From contig JAZGTH010000120.1 of assembly GCA_036877525.1 (NCBI GenBank), positions 700,001 to 764,000 on the forward strand: 64,000 nt of DNA, in the 5' to 3' direction. The position numbers were made by a program, and so were the translations under genes. Source of the stretch: Chromobotia macracanthus. Lineage: Eukaryota; Chordata; Actinopteri; Cypriniformes; Botiidae. The notes below the pieces were generated by a model that was not told the origin of the DNA, made no database searches, and worked only from the letters and a program-made list of their open reading frames with translations. Positions 37,999 to 50,636 of the stretch are shown here, in pieces; the stretch's first letter is position 1; each line of letters starts with the position of its first letter.

Positions 37999-38050
37999 CA
38001 GCTAACAATTTTAGGTTGTAAGAACATTTCACTAATGAAAATTTTAGAGT
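37999..38050 (+). mobile_element. CAGCTAAC-family MITE, 5' end fragment
   Basis: CCAGCTAACAATTTTAGGTT then GTAAGAACATTTCACTAATG; only the left ~50 bp remain. Confidence 0.6.
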
Positions 38051-39982
38051 TAGAGTTGCTCTAATACACTGCCCGACCACGAAGAGAACTGTGGGAGCTG
38101 AAGAAAGGGGGTGCAGAGTTACCGTAACAGCACAACTCTCAACTCTACAGGCCTCGTTCAACACAAACAGAGCATCCCCAGGCTCCGGGGGACATGCGGG
38201 CCGATAGAAGACCAGTGATTGATTAACCTCCCCTGCTAGCACATTGACAGCTTGTGTCAGGGATCCAGTGAGTCCCGTATCAAATGTATCAACAGCTCGC
38301 CAAAACAGTTCTTATTTCAGTCTGCCCCCTTTTCTTCCAGTCGCCTCCTCGCTCCACCCACTGCCAATACATCAACTTTAAAGAGTCCCATTCAGTGATA
38401 CCTCCACATATAATCCACATCTATTCCCACCAATTAAATCTTTTTAATGCATTTAGTTTATTTGGTATTTCACACACTGAAAGTAGACAGAATACTACAA
38501 CTATAAAGAATTCCATCACCCACTGCTGTGGTGATACGAACATTGTAGTATTTTGATTCAGCATTGCCACCGATGATTTCTCAGTTTGCTATTTATTTTA
38601 GCTGTTTAGTTTAAAAAACAAAAAAACACAATATATTTCTGGAGACAAAGCAGCTGTGTTTCTCAGAGGTGGCCACATAGTAAGTGGCAGCAAAGATTCT
38701 CATTGACCCCTGGTGTCTATTTCTGGAGGCTTTGATAAGGAGGTCTCAGAGTGTTTTGGTTGGGGGTGGTGGTGGCAAAGAGAGAAAGCTTTGAGATCCA
38801 GAGACAGGGCAGTGTGAGAGAAAGAAGAAGAGAAGGACATGGAGGTCCTGTGAGGGGTTATCAAGACGTCAAAATATCTGGGCCTCTGTCAGCAGAGCAG
38901 GGTGATTAACACATCGACGGCCACAAACGGGAAAGCAGGCAGGCAGAAGGGTGAGACCAGGGAGATAACAAGACTGATTGACATATGAAGGGTGAGAAAG
39001 GGGAAGAGAGAGAATGCTGAGGGAATGCTGTGTTGATCGCCCTCCTGTCCCTGCATTTTTAATAGATGATAGGCCATATAGATGTATATATGTATACATT
39101 GTAACAAGTAACAATATACATTGTTGCATAAATACAACAATGTTGACTTAACACAATAATGAAGCAGCTTTTGGAATTTGAACATGTTATCCACACTTAT
39201 CCATGCCCATGTTAATTCTAATTTACCTTAAGCTTCACTCGCATGCAGTTTATCACTTGGCTGTTTTAGCATCTACTTTAAAATGTAAATGAGTGAAAAT
39301 ATGTATAGACTCTCATATGCAATATCTGTTAGGCAGGCAAGCAACAGTTTCAAATAGCCTAAATTAAACAGGACAGAAAGGCATTGAAGCATAAAGCAGC
39401 AGTTCTTATTCATCAAGGGTCAAGTTGACACATTTAACAAGTCCTTGCTGAATTTACCAAGCCCTCTGTACAGTAGGTAGTCCAGGACCACTTGATCGCC
39501 AGCCTCCATGAATGAGCTAGTTAGGCATTTCACCTAATTGAGCCTAATGGAACATGAATCATATCCAGCTTTATCACACACAGTTTGTCTGCTCAGGAGA
39601 TAAGGGCCTTTTGGTACTCCCTGACTATTTAGTGCCTTTAATCTGCTGTTAGAGAGCCTTTACATGCCTGTTTATGCAAAGCTCATTGTGTTGTTTAGGT
39701 TCACTGCTGTACACAGTCCATCTTCATAGCAAGAATACAACTGGATCATTCCTTGGATTAGATTCATAGTCAGATCTTGTAACTATTTCAGTTAGTTCTT
39801 GTTGAAAGTAATAGTATTAAATAAAGAACAAATGAAAGTTTTCTCCTATACAATAGACCCCAGAAATATCACGTCTTCTACAGAGTTTTAGAAGAGATCT
39901 CAACTGTGCTGAGATTTTCCAGGAATCGCCTGAGACCAAATTATCCATGTTCATTTTATAGCACTATAGTTTTACTCTGTCA

Positions 39983-40078
39983 ACAACTGTCTCCATAAAA
40001 AATAACAAGAATGTTAAAAATGTTATTTTGAATGTCTTAGGAAGGTTCAAAACAACCACTTTTGTAGACATATTAACG

Positions 40079-40108
<30 letters not shown>
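39983..40108 (+). mobile_element. CAGCTAAC-family MITE fragment ending in an (AT)n microsatellite
   Basis: AACAAGAATGTTAAAAATG, then TCTTAGGAAGGTTCAAAAC and GACATATTAACGTTATATAT match the inner family sequence. An (AT)14 tract at 40079-40108 follows at the point where other copies carry TTATATAT-like sequence. Confidence 0.5.
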
Positions 40109-40111
<3 letters not shown>

Positions 40112-40699
40112 AAGATTTAATGATTTAAAGATTCTTGTGAGCAGTAGCTAGCCTTATTGTGTTATTCCCACAGCCAAATTCTCAGGCTGCTCAAAGCAAT
40201 ATCGCTCATTATTTTTGTGTTTCAGGCTGAGTCCAGTGGACTTATTCTGAACAAGGCCTGCGCACCATCTAATTGGTTCCCCAGGTTGTCTGTATAGGTA
40301 ACATCTTGTTTCCATGCTAATGATGCTGTAGTGTGGTTTTACAGCTGCAGAGGGACAGCAGAGGTGAGGAGGTCAAGGAAGGCGTGAGGGTAGCAGGGGA
40401 TCCCCGTGCCTGTGTGAGGCTGACCCCAGAACAGTGTATATACGCTGGAGGTTTTACAGCTGAAACATTTGGGTTAACTGGTGTTAGTTGCACACGGGGT
40501 GTTATGTTAACCTGACTTATGGCTTGAAATGGCAGGAGAGAATTTTCTCTAGTTTAGTGCACTTTTGCAGACCCCAAAAATGGCTATTTGTGATTATTTC
40601 TTTTCATTGATGTTTCAGTTGGAAGTTTATGAAGAAAATACACCAGATAGGATCTGGTGTAAACATAATTAGCTACAAGAAGGACTCTTTGGGGGTCTA

Positions 40700-41030
40700 A
40701 AGCTAACAATTTTAGGTTGTAAGAATGTTCCATAACGTTTCCATTAAGTAACGAAAATGTTAAAAATGTTATAAAAAGTTGAACGTTTTAGGAATCTTCA
40801 AAATGTCATTTTTAGATGTTATTGTTACTGTTTGGTTATAAGAATGTTATTTAAACATTTTTAAATTCTGTAATACTTTTAAAATGATCCAGTACTGCTC
40901 AAGAATAATGGTTTTGATATATGATATATAACATTAGAAAAACATTCTACTAACGTTACTGCAAGAATGTTTTTGGTAACATTTAGAGAACATTAGCCAA
41001 TGTTCTGAGAGCACTTTCTGTTAGCTGGGT
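40700..41030 (+). mobile_element. CAGCTAAC-family MITE, full length (good reference copy)
   Basis: Runs from AAGCTAACAATTTTAGGTTG to CTTTCTGTTAGCTGGGT, about 330 bp. Inner landmarks are CCATTAAGTAACGAAAATG, GGAATCTTCAAAATGTC, TATGATATATAACATTAG and TTTTTGGTAACATTTAGAG. No open reading frame, so non-autonomous. The short terminal match AGCTAACA/TGTTAGCT is visible. Confidence 0.8.
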
Positions 41031-41607
41031 CTTTATTGTGGCTGTGAATACCTTATTTTATCAATTTGCACATATGTAAAAAACACTATGAATAACCTAT
41101 AGCATCCAATGATCTTCAGATGGCCTGAATGGTTCACAAACAATTCAAACCTGCATATTGAGCTAACATACTTTGTATGGAAAAATAATTACGACATCCT
41201 TTGAAGAGGACTATATAAACACAAGCACTCTCTACATGCCTTTTCTCCTTTCAACTTTACCTTTCTTTAAAATTCCAGCAAGATTTGCACCTTCTCTGCT
41301 TTTTCAATCTGTTCATTCTCTGAGTCTGGCCTCATGCGGTCTCCTCTCATTTCTGTTCTCTTTGCTTTTGGCCAGGCTCTTCTGATGACTTTTACTGTTC
41401 ATTTTAATTCTGTGGTTTAATATAAAGGGCATTTCTCCTCACCCTCCCATCTCTGTTAGAGTCGAGTGACTATTTATAGTCTATTTATAGAGTTATCTAT
41501 AGTGTCTTGTGAATGTTTGAAATGACAAACAAGTAAATGTTAAATTATTTACTGCAATGCAAATAAGTTTGCTATTTTGTTTTAACTTTTATTTCTCATT
41601 TTAATCG

Positions 41608-41735
41608 TTAAAGGGGTTGTTCATCCCAAAATGAAATTTTTGTCATTGTTACTTCATCCTCTTGCTGTTTCAAACTATGACTTTCTACAAAATGAGTACA
41701 AGTCATATTTGTTTGTGACATAAGGGTGTGTAACA
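41608..41735 (+). mobile_element. Truncated 'ATAGTTCACCC'-family MITE
   Basis: Begins TTAAAGGGGTTGTTCATCCC and AAAATGAAATTTTTGTCATTG, a diverged 5' arm of the foldback family; the 3' arm is not recognisable. Confidence 0.55.
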
Positions 41736-42766
41736 TTGACAAAATTTCGATTTTTGGGTAGGCTAATCCTAATATTAAAGCTTATGGATCATCTAACCAA
41801 CAAAAAAACATTTTTTTTATTCCTTTTAATTTTTTTATTCCTTTTAATTCCTGTAGATATATCATAGATCTCTTTAAGCTTTAATAAATTTTGAAAAGAT
41901 CTGGCAAACCCTTCACATGATGAGACCATTAAACTGTTATCGACCTTGGTGTTTTTAGTCTTAACAAAACGGCTGTATCTTTTTTATCTTGAGGTGTGTG
42001 TATTGTGGATGGCCTGTATTTCTCTGACTTTATCTGTGTATCTTCAACTCCAGATACCGAGTTGAAGAGTGTGTCAAACAAGACAATTTGAGTAGAGGCC
42101 TCCAGCAGAAACATGATCCAGCATAAGGGGGATCTTCTCTCCCTCTCTCTCATTCTGTCATCCTGGCTGGAGAAGATTGAGAGACGAGTCAGGTTCCCTG
42201 TGGGCCACTGAAATCTCTTTCTTCTTTGCTCCTGCCTTATCGCTCCGTTTCTTATTCTGCAGTAGACACCATCAGCCTAAACCTGTCCTCACTTAAAGAG
42301 ACAAGATTTTTAACAGCCCAACAGAACAGCTGTTAAACGCATTGATGTATGACAGTGAGAGGAAAAGAGACAGATATGGACAAACAGAGAGACAGAGGAA
42401 CAGAGAAACAGAGAAGAGACTAGGGAGCGATAAGCTGGGAGGTTACAAAAGAGACATTTCAGAAAGAAGAGATGAAGTGCTTGTGGAGGAAGAGGATGAG
42501 TGGAAGTGAGAAAAGAGGAACGCGCAATAAAGATGTGAAGTGGCACCGGTTTGGCATGTACTTATAGTGAACACATTCCTGTAAAAAGATTTTCAGTTTT
42601 CAGTGCACATGCTCACAAGACTGTAAATCAAGTTTTGCTGGAGATAGCACCATGTAACAGTTCAAAGACAAGACAGCCAAGAGGACAATAAATACCATTC
42701 TGCCATGTCCTTGTGTCACTCAGATGTTCTCAAGGACATAGTCTTACCATTTGTTTAAGATTTACA

Positions 42767-43013
42767 TTTATTCATTTATCAGGTGCTTTCATTCAGTCGA
42801 ATGACTTACAAATGAGTGAAATGCAAACAGAAGCAATTATCCACAAGAGAATACAATAAATTGTCATTCCTTTTTATGCATTTGGCAGATGCTTTAATCC
42901 AACGCAATTTTCAGTGCCTCAATTTAACAGTTTGTCAGTTTGTATTTACCTGGGATTCGAACTTATGACCTTGACATATGTAGTACAATCGTCCACTAGC
43001 TGAGCTACAGGAA
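42767..43013 (-). repeat. tRNA-like short repeats, a duplicated or nested pair
   Basis: The head motif occurs twice: TTTACATTTATTCATTTATC with GGTGCTTTCATTCAG, then TTTTTATGCATTTGGCAGAT with GCTTTAATCCAACGC. A tRNA-like tail follows (GGGATTCGAACTTATGACC and CTAGCTGAGCTACAGG). Best read as one copy inserted in or fused to another. Confidence 0.6.
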
Positions 43014-43609
43014 AACTTTGATGCCATTTTAATTGATGGATTTCACAAAGAATCCTGTTTATGGTCAAGGAATCAGATTGCTGATCCCAAAACATTCTGT
43101 AAGGTTTCTTGTGGAAACCCAAAGGATAATGTGACGGAACTGACATCCCAAACATCACGACCACGTTTCCTATCGGACGTCCACAGTCCCGCTTCCGGAT
43201 TTAACGGACAAACTCTTCAAACCACACAGGCAGGCCACACAGCCGCACTGTACTCAAAACTCACACTGTTCCTCTGCCTTATTGTGTTGTACTTTATACT
43301 GTGGTGGGTTCGTGGCAGCTTCAACAATACAGCTGCTCAGGTCACAACATTCTGTTTACAGAGTCAGTGCTACATTTTCATTTTTCAGTTCATACATATT
43401 CCTTTACCAACAGAATTGTGTTGGACCTGACCAGGTTTGTAACCAGACAAGTTGGAAAGTCACAGAGCAAGTGCTTAACTAAACATTCAGATACATTTGT
43501 GATTTTTATTCGATTAAATACCTCCACAAGTACCTCATATTGCAGGTCCGTGCTGCCTCTGAAATCCATTTGGAAAAGTGAACAATGTCTGTCACTGTGG
43601 CTTTAAACC

Positions 43610-44100
43610 CACGCATGCCATCTGCCAGCCAGAAACTATTTCCCATGCTTTTACCTTTCACGTCTGCAGAGACAGAGCGGCCTGCCTGAATCCTGGCTCT
43701 CCTGCGGCAGCGTGTGCCGTTTCATGTCTGGCTTAAATGCAAGCAGTTATGTTGCTGTAAATTTAGTCTGTTCTTAGCCATTTCAGACATACAGTCACTT
43801 TTCTCAGCTAATATCAAGCAGCAGTGACCTGCCAGTGCTTTTACTGCCGTGTGTGCGTGCTGACCATCTATTGTAATAGCAGAACTCAGATGTAAAAAGC
43901 AGTCCATGAGGAGGGCAGAGTGAAGGGATGGTGGATGGAGAACATGAATGTGCCGGGAGTGGGGCAATGCTTGGAATGAGTCCAGTGTAACTTTCTCACA
44001 AATGAAGGCCAGACGTAAGCGCCAGGCGTGTGAAAAAGAAATCACGGCATGGGAAGCACAGCTTTCCTCTCTGTGGCAGCATCTACACAGCAGCATAGTG
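43610..44100. promoter_or_regulatory. Candidate non-coding regulatory block
   Basis: Unique sequence of about 490 bp, richer in GC than its flanks (CCACGCATGCCATCTGCC, CTCCTGCGGCAGCGTGTGCC, TACTGCCGTGTGTGCG). A 124-codon minus-strand frame overlaps but shows no motif. Confidence 0.3.
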
Positions 44101-45463
44101 CAGTTGTCAGTTCTGTTGTGGAGTGCTAAATACGATTTTGTTTATACAAAATTCAGTAATAAAAGGAAGTGTCAGTCACATTCTATAATCAAATTGACTT
44201 AAATATAATGGAATTTGATCTTAAATATAATGGAATTTAAGAATTAGTTTTGCTTGATGTTTGTTGTACCAATGAATGTAACGCATGTTAACAAACACTC
44301 TCAGGTTGTTGTTTTTTTTTACGCAAAACCAACTAACTGACTAACAATTGCATCTGCTCATGTCATTGTTTTTTGCATACACTCAAAAATTGGTGCTGAA
44401 GGTAGACCCAGTGTTAGTTTGTAGAGGATACACCATCACTTCATCATTGAATTGGATAAATAACTGCTATCATTATTCACAGAAATGTACATAATGTTTT
44501 TAGACAAAGTGTTTACCAACTTTATACTGCTTTATACAGGCAATAATCTGTATTCTGTAAGACTAAATTTCAAATAATGAAAACATGTTTGCACATGCAT
44601 TGCAGTTAGTGTATAAGATGTAAAATCCCAAATGCAAAGGTGCAACTGTTCAGTCAATTCACCCCGGATAATTTGACTCAAGCTAGCTGAGGTATAAATC
44701 ATTCAATATGACTTCAGCTGTTCCTATCCAGGGTGTAAAATTTTCAGCGGCTATTCCAGGGTCCCGATATGGGGGTCCAGTCTGCGTGTATGTCCAGCTG
44801 CAACCTAAACCTGCTCTGTGAATGACTGTTGACCTTCACCTCACTGCTGACCCAGGCTCTCAAACGGGGCGTGACGTGGCTCTTTAGGCTACCACCCAGG
44901 ATCCAACACCGCCTGCAGCTCAGCCGGGCTGATGGATCTGAGTGTGGCCGCAAACCTCCAATCAACTCAGACATGAGCCCCAGGACCCCACACCACCCCA
45001 CAGTACAGGTCTGTCACACACAAAAAACATTTAAATTGGCATGCAGTGCAAACTTATCCCACAGAAGGGGGGGTGAAAGCAAAGGAATGCAGTGGAAGAA
45101 CAGTAGAAATCTATACAATGTAAAAGAAGTTACTGTATCCTGGATTATAGTGGGGACAGTCCAGGCAGTGGATCAGACTTGATGTAGCTGGTACAGAGCA
45201 AGAGCAAGTGAGCAAGACAAATTTCTAATAACAGAGTTCTTGATGCTGAAACCATATTGTTCAGCATGTTCATATGGAATATATATTACTAACATATGTT
45301 TCATGAGAATGGAACAGTATGGGAATAAACTGCTGTTTTCATAAGTAGATGGCAGTGAAAGACCTTTCCCCATATGGATATATTTTAAGGAGGTATTTGT
45401 TTAATAACTGCAGTATGTAGTAATGTAAAAATGTATTAAATTAGTGAAAATGGTGACTTTAAT

Positions 45464-45753
45464 TTAAAGCTGCAATCTGTAACTTTTGCCTCTCTACTGC
45501 CATTTCTGTTTGAAACATAAAATTGCAGGTTACTTTATATACTTTTTCATTACTTATGTTGAAGTCGAATGAAGCCAAACTGACATTTCCCGGGAAATCA
45601 GACCTGACAGCTTAAATTATAAATCATTATAAATTTACCGTTGCAAATCGGGGTAAGGTAAGGAGATCATGTTGAACACCGATCTGTCATGTACTTGCTC
45701 AATAACTGATTTTTGTTCCTTTAACACCAAAATGTTGCAGATTGCAGCTTTAA
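45464..45753. mobile_element. Palindromic-ended MITE, 'TTAAAGCTGCAAT' family
   Basis: Starts TTAAAGCTGCAATCTGTAAC and ends TTGCAGATTGCAGCTTTAA. Shares CTGCCATTTCTGTTTGAAAC and AAACTGACATTTC with the copy in slc2a15 intron 9. Confidence 0.8.
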
Positions 45754-46399
45754 ATAAAAAACAGGTTGTGAACTCCAGCCTTTAAAACAGTTGCTCTTTC
45801 TCCATCAAATCTACATTATTCATGATTTGTTTATGCAGCAATCATATCTTATATTGTTGATCTCCCTTTTCAGCAGGATTGTTTAAAGAGCCTCCACGGT
45901 GGCATGATAAGATAATGAGCTATTGATATATGCAGGAGGAGGCTGATTGTGTATTTGTGCTTTAACCCACCGTGTGCAGTTACATCCCACCGATACAAAC
46001 AGACCCACATACACAAACATATGTGAGCAGTTCTGTAGAATACAATCACTATGACATTAGCCTTTGGAGGTCATTAGCTTCTGTTGGGCCAATTACATTC
46101 TTTGCATACTGAACTAATCTGTGGTTCTGCTGTCGAGGTTCCTCACCATTAGTGTGTTTGCTTATCCATTTCCTTCCCTCCCTCCAATTAACATGTCCCT
46201 CACTTTGGGTTTGTTCTGCCAGTGTGTGTTGCTGTGACGCCTGTCCGTCACCTTGAGTCCCTCTGAAAGGACACTTTAAAAGTGAGAACAATGCTGCCAC
46301 CTCTCAATCACTGCTGAGTGGTATTGGTACTCAAATGAGTGCTCTTCCCTGGGGTGTGTTTTGTCCTGCTGGTTTTCTTGCCTTGCTTGGTAAGGCCTC

Positions 46400-46740
46400 T
46401 GTGATGAATCTAACTGTAAACCAGCCTGTCGTGCGTTACCGTGGCGAGGGGTGAGACGAGACAGGCGTCCGGCGTCACCTGTGACGTCGCTGAAAGTGGG
46501 CGGATTGACGTGTGCAGGGCTTCAGTACGGGGAGCCTCTCGTCCACCCTTCAGGCCCCTCCTGTGTTGTTCACTGTCCCTCTGGAAGAGCCATCAGGCCC
46601 TAGAGGCCCCCAGCAGGTAGCCTACTCCCTGCAGCCAGGCACAGGGCCTGCCTGCCCTCCTCTTAACCCCAGGAGCATCAACAGCCTTCCCAGCCACCGC
46701 AGGGGTGCCTTGGCCCTGCCCCCATTTCTCTCTCTCTTCC
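46400..46740. promoter_or_regulatory. GC/CpG-rich intergenic block
   Basis: The most GC-rich stretch between the two genes (CGTTACCGTGGCGAGGGG, ACAGGCGTCCGGCGTCACC, TGTGACGTCGCTG with a CRE-like TGACGTCG, GTGGGCGGATTG). It could be a CpG-island promoter of a non-coding RNA or a GC-rich enhancer. No exon with a family match follows. Confidence 0.3.
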
Positions 46741-47463
46741 CTGCTTTTTCTTTCCCTCCTTCTCTGTCTTTATATCCATTTCTTTTTCTGTCTTAACTAA
46801 AAGTCACTGCCTCTCATAGTCTTGTTTCTCTTCCTTTTACTTTTTCAGTCTCTTCTTTTAAACCAACATGGGTTTTAGCATCTTATAAGCTTCTTCATAT
46901 TACACATGAGTTATGGTGGAACATAACTTGATTTCTTTTGCAAAGAAGAACATCTTTATTCTGAATGTCACCCGTGTCATACTGAAGAAGAAACACTCTA
47001 GAAGACAAACATCTTAGCAAACATAATCTTAATACTTTTTTATTCTGTTTTATTAAACACATGAAAGAAATGTACAAATTTCAAAGCTAAAATTTTGTTC
47101 CACTGCATAACTGCCATCAAGCCTGAAAAAATCTCAGTTATTTCAGTAATTCCACTCTGGCACCTTGCCCACATCAGACATGGTTGTCAACACTTCAGGA
47201 AAGCTATGTGCTCTTTAAGAGTGCCATTCCATCCTGCACATATCTGTCTCTCTCTCCCTCTCCACATATCCAGTCCATCAAAAGAGATACATGAACTTTT
47301 TAAGGGCATGATCATGTTTAGAAATACTAAACTAATCAGAAAAATGCTACTTTTTGCTTGGATTTAAATACCAGAATGTAACTACTGACCAAATTGTTGA
47401 CAGTGGCTTTGCTCTAGAGATCTTGTCATTTAAAATGAATTAGCATCATCATGTTTTGCTTTC

Positions 47464-47746
47464 CCAGCTAACAATTTTAGGTTTAGATAGAACGTTTCTC
47501 TGACATTTCCATTATAGCATTTCCAGTATTAAAAGTTTTACAAATGTTCTTGGAACGTACAAAATGTCACGTTTTTAAACATTGCATTAACATTGCTGGG
47601 TTACAATCTTTTTTCAAACTTTTTTTAATTCTGTAACGTTTTTTAAAATGTTCTACTAATGTTACTGCAAGAACATTTTTGATAACTTTGAGGGAACTTT
47701 TTGCAAATATTAGTCAACATTCCGAGAGTGTTTCCTATTAGCTGGG
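47464..47746 (+). mobile_element. CAGCTAAC-family MITE, near full length
   Basis: From CCAGCTAACAATTTTAGGTT to GAGAGTGTTTCCTATTAGCT then GGG, with the usual inner landmarks and a small internal deletion. Confidence 0.75.
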
Positions 47747-48989
47747 TTAATTGTGATTTCAGCATCAAAAGGCCTCAGATTTTTGCAACACAGAGAAACA
47801 TGTTCTATAAATATTCTATAAATAAAAAGTTCTATAAAAGTGCACAATTTATTTATATGTGCTTTTGTTTGTTTGTGTGTGCACAAACATGTACAAAGTT
47901 ACCGTCATATGTGTAAAACATGAATAATAAACATTACCTCTTAAACTGTGGCTCTTTTTCCATTAGGTAGGTAAATACCAGCTCATCTTCAGATTAGTCA
48001 TCCAGTATTTGATTAAGCAATGATCAACAGAGTTTGACACAAAGTTAAGCAGGAGCTTGGCTCTGCCTCCGGCCTTGCAGAAGTACCCAGCCATGGAATG
48101 AAATGTTGACTTTTCAATGCTCCATTAATATCAGTCCACTTAAACACCAAGCCTAATGTATACAAAAAGAGAATTAAAAAAACACGTACAGTCCCAAAAC
48201 AGTAGTGGAAGGTATGCCATATGTGTGCACACTTCACTTGGTTTGCTTTGAGTAATGTGATCAGGAAGTATCCACAATAAAAGCAGAGATATCCCTGCAT
48301 ATACAACTCAACCTTACAGCACAGGTCAATTGCTCATCCCATTTCCACAAACTTTAACAAGAACAAACCTGCACAGAATTGTTGTTGAGCATACTAAATA
48401 ATAATACATGTATAACCTTAAGCCTCAGTAGTATACGTTTTCCAAAAGTTTTCAAAGAATGGAGTGGAAGTTATTGCCAGCAAGTGACATTTTAGCGCTT
48501 AAAAATAAATGTTCACTTTTATAAATAAACATTTTGCTGAATTTGTCAGTATCAGTCACTTAAGCTTAATATGATACTTAGATACCATTACATATTTATT
48601 TAGCAGACGCTTATATTGTAAACGAAAACCAAACCCCCCAATTATTGAATTTGTATTATATGTATACATAAACTATACAATTTAAGAAATATATAGTGTC
48701 GCTTACACCTGCAGCAGTTTTAAGGGGCGCCCTCCTGTGGTGTAAAGCTTTGTTGCATTGGATGTTTCTGTGCTCACATTTCTCAAATTAGGAAGTTTGT
48801 CCTGAGAGTAAATAGAGATTTAGGATTAACATCTTTGTACTAGAAGGTGTCAGCATATACAGATATAGTTATTGTATACAGTCTGACATCATGCTCTTTG
48901 TCTGTGATATTTCAATGAATTATTGATCAAATAAGTTTCACTGTGCTTTCATCTTTTTCAGATTGTATGACGGGCGTCGGCTATAAGGT

Positions 48990-49340
48990 ATTTCACATAT
49001 TAAAAACCTGCAAATAGCAACTAAGCGGAGATCTGGCCCGAGTGATGGTGGGCCATCAAAGTCTCTGAATCCTCTGATGCAGCTTTTTGAAAAGCAGCAT
49101 AATGGAGGGTGGGGCTGAGTTATTTCACGTTTAATTGATCCGCATTAGAAATAGATTGATTGGCTTGTTCTTTTCTTTGCTTGACTAAATGCCATTTCTG
49201 TGATACGTTTGCTGATTGACAGACATTTTCCTCTTGTTTCGTGCTGGATAATTAACACTAATTATTAAAATCCCCTTTTAGTAATTGGTTTACCTATCGT
49301 AAAGCGTATGAAATATCATCGGAACTCGCCGAAGCATGAC
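48990..49340. promoter_or_regulatory. Candidate proximal fgf8 enhancer with a PBX-MEIS motif
   Basis: Unique block 1.3-1.6 kb upstream of the fgf8 ATG. It carries TGATTGACAG at 49213-49222, the consensus decamer for PBX with MEIS/PREP, plus homeodomain words GTTTAATTGATCC, GATAATTAACACTAATTATT and TTTAGTAATTGG. The family knowledge of the motif is established; activity here is inferred. Confidence 0.45.
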
Positions 49341-49802
49341 ATTAAATAACATGTCAGAGAGCACAAACGTGATACGTCGGATTTTTTCACAGACTTTTCT
49401 ATAAATGTGAGGGACATTGTCAGAACATGACAAGAAATAAGACACTTCGCACCTGTGTTATCCTTCTGATGTTTCAGGATTTTTTTCTTTTCAGAAAACC
49501 GCTAATCGCCTGTAATCCTTTTAATATGTCTCACACGTCCCTTTTGCAATACACAAGTCACTAGTAAACCAGTTCTGCAGTCTGTGGCATTGCATAATAG
49601 CCTTGGTTTCAGTTCTGAAATCTGAATTAAAGCGTTTTCAAACACAAGCTTGCATACTGAGGGCTTGGGTTTTTATTTTTTATTTCTATTTATTTTGATT
49701 ACCTGCGTGAAATGTTTTTATGGTAACGAGTATAAATGCTTTTAAGTCCTGTTCATGTCTATGTAAGGGACTTGGGAGCATACGTTTTGATTACCCTCTG
49801 AA

Positions 49803-50636
49803 TATATAAACCTCTTTCTAAACTTCTCTGAGGGCTTATGGACTCAGGTGAAGGCATATTTAAAAATGTTTTGGGTGGGGGTTTGGGTGAGGGGGGTCTC
49901 TTGCTTTTGTTCTGTTGAAAAGGGGGCTTGTTCCTTCAGGACCAACCCTACCATTTTAACCAGGGGTGTAAGCGCGAACGGGGTTGACATTGGTGACTGA
50001 CTGGCAATGGGAGAAGAGGAGGGGATAAGAGAGTCCAGCCAGCCCTGCAACACTGTTTCTTGAAGAAAGATCACCAGCACGACAAGAGATGCACTGTCCT
50101 GCCTCCTCTGACTGACATTCCCGCTGGACTCAGACTGAATGATCAAGGGGATACGCTGGGATCAAACGTCAAAGGATTCCCCGTCGGATCTATTTCCACT
50201 GTGCTACCAACAGCGCTCACCTTCATGGACAGCATAGGACTTGTGCTTTCTTTGCTGAAGTCTTCACACTAGGTGCATTTGAAGCTCTTTCGCTAAAAAC
50301 TTGAAAGCAAATAGTTTACAAGCTCTAAATTTTGCGTGAAGTGCACTTATTTGCTCTCATTGTTTAATGATGAAGGAGATCCCGTTAGTGCTTATAGTTG
50401 TCAGTGGTGTCAATCTATAGATTCGACGTTTTGTCTCCAAAATCCTGGACATTTTTCTGCCTCCGTGCAGGCTTTTTTATTTGCCGGTTGATCTGTTCAT
50501 CATATGTGGCCAGACACTTTTTGGAGACCAGCGCGGGACTTCACGCATTTAATCTGGAAAACCAAATTTTTCAATCTCTGTAAATTACACATAATTTGGC
50601 TAATTTCGTCTTCCGAGGCCCGTCCCTTCCAGCAAC
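49803..50636 (+). promoter_or_regulatory. Candidate fgf8 promoter and 5' UTR
   Basis: A TATA-like TATATAAA lies at 49803-49810. The following 800 bp up to the ATG has no other gene and no recognisable transposon, unlike most of the surrounding sequence. The true start site cannot be located from sequence alone; the TATA box may be fortuitous in this AT-rich genome. Confidence 0.35.

Larger units (their letters stand above)
27721..49802. other. Intergenic interval between slc2a15 and fgf8
   Basis: About 22 kb without a supportable gene. The longest open frames (160 codons at 29012, 146 codons at 30110, 124 codons at 43722 minus) lack motifs, and none forms a splice chain. The interval holds the MITEs listed here, an (AT)14 tract, and several unique blocks that look regulatory: 28990-29520, 30060-30480, 32000-32720, 36310-36720, 37400-37720, 43610-44100, 44740-45010, 46400-46740 and 48990-49340. 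A gene desert of this style beside a developmental gene fits a regulatory landscape. Confidence 0.55.

Noticed and set aside
43722..44096. 124-codon minus-strand frame
   Set aside because: No homology or splice context. It overlaps a balanced-composition block where long chance frames are expected.
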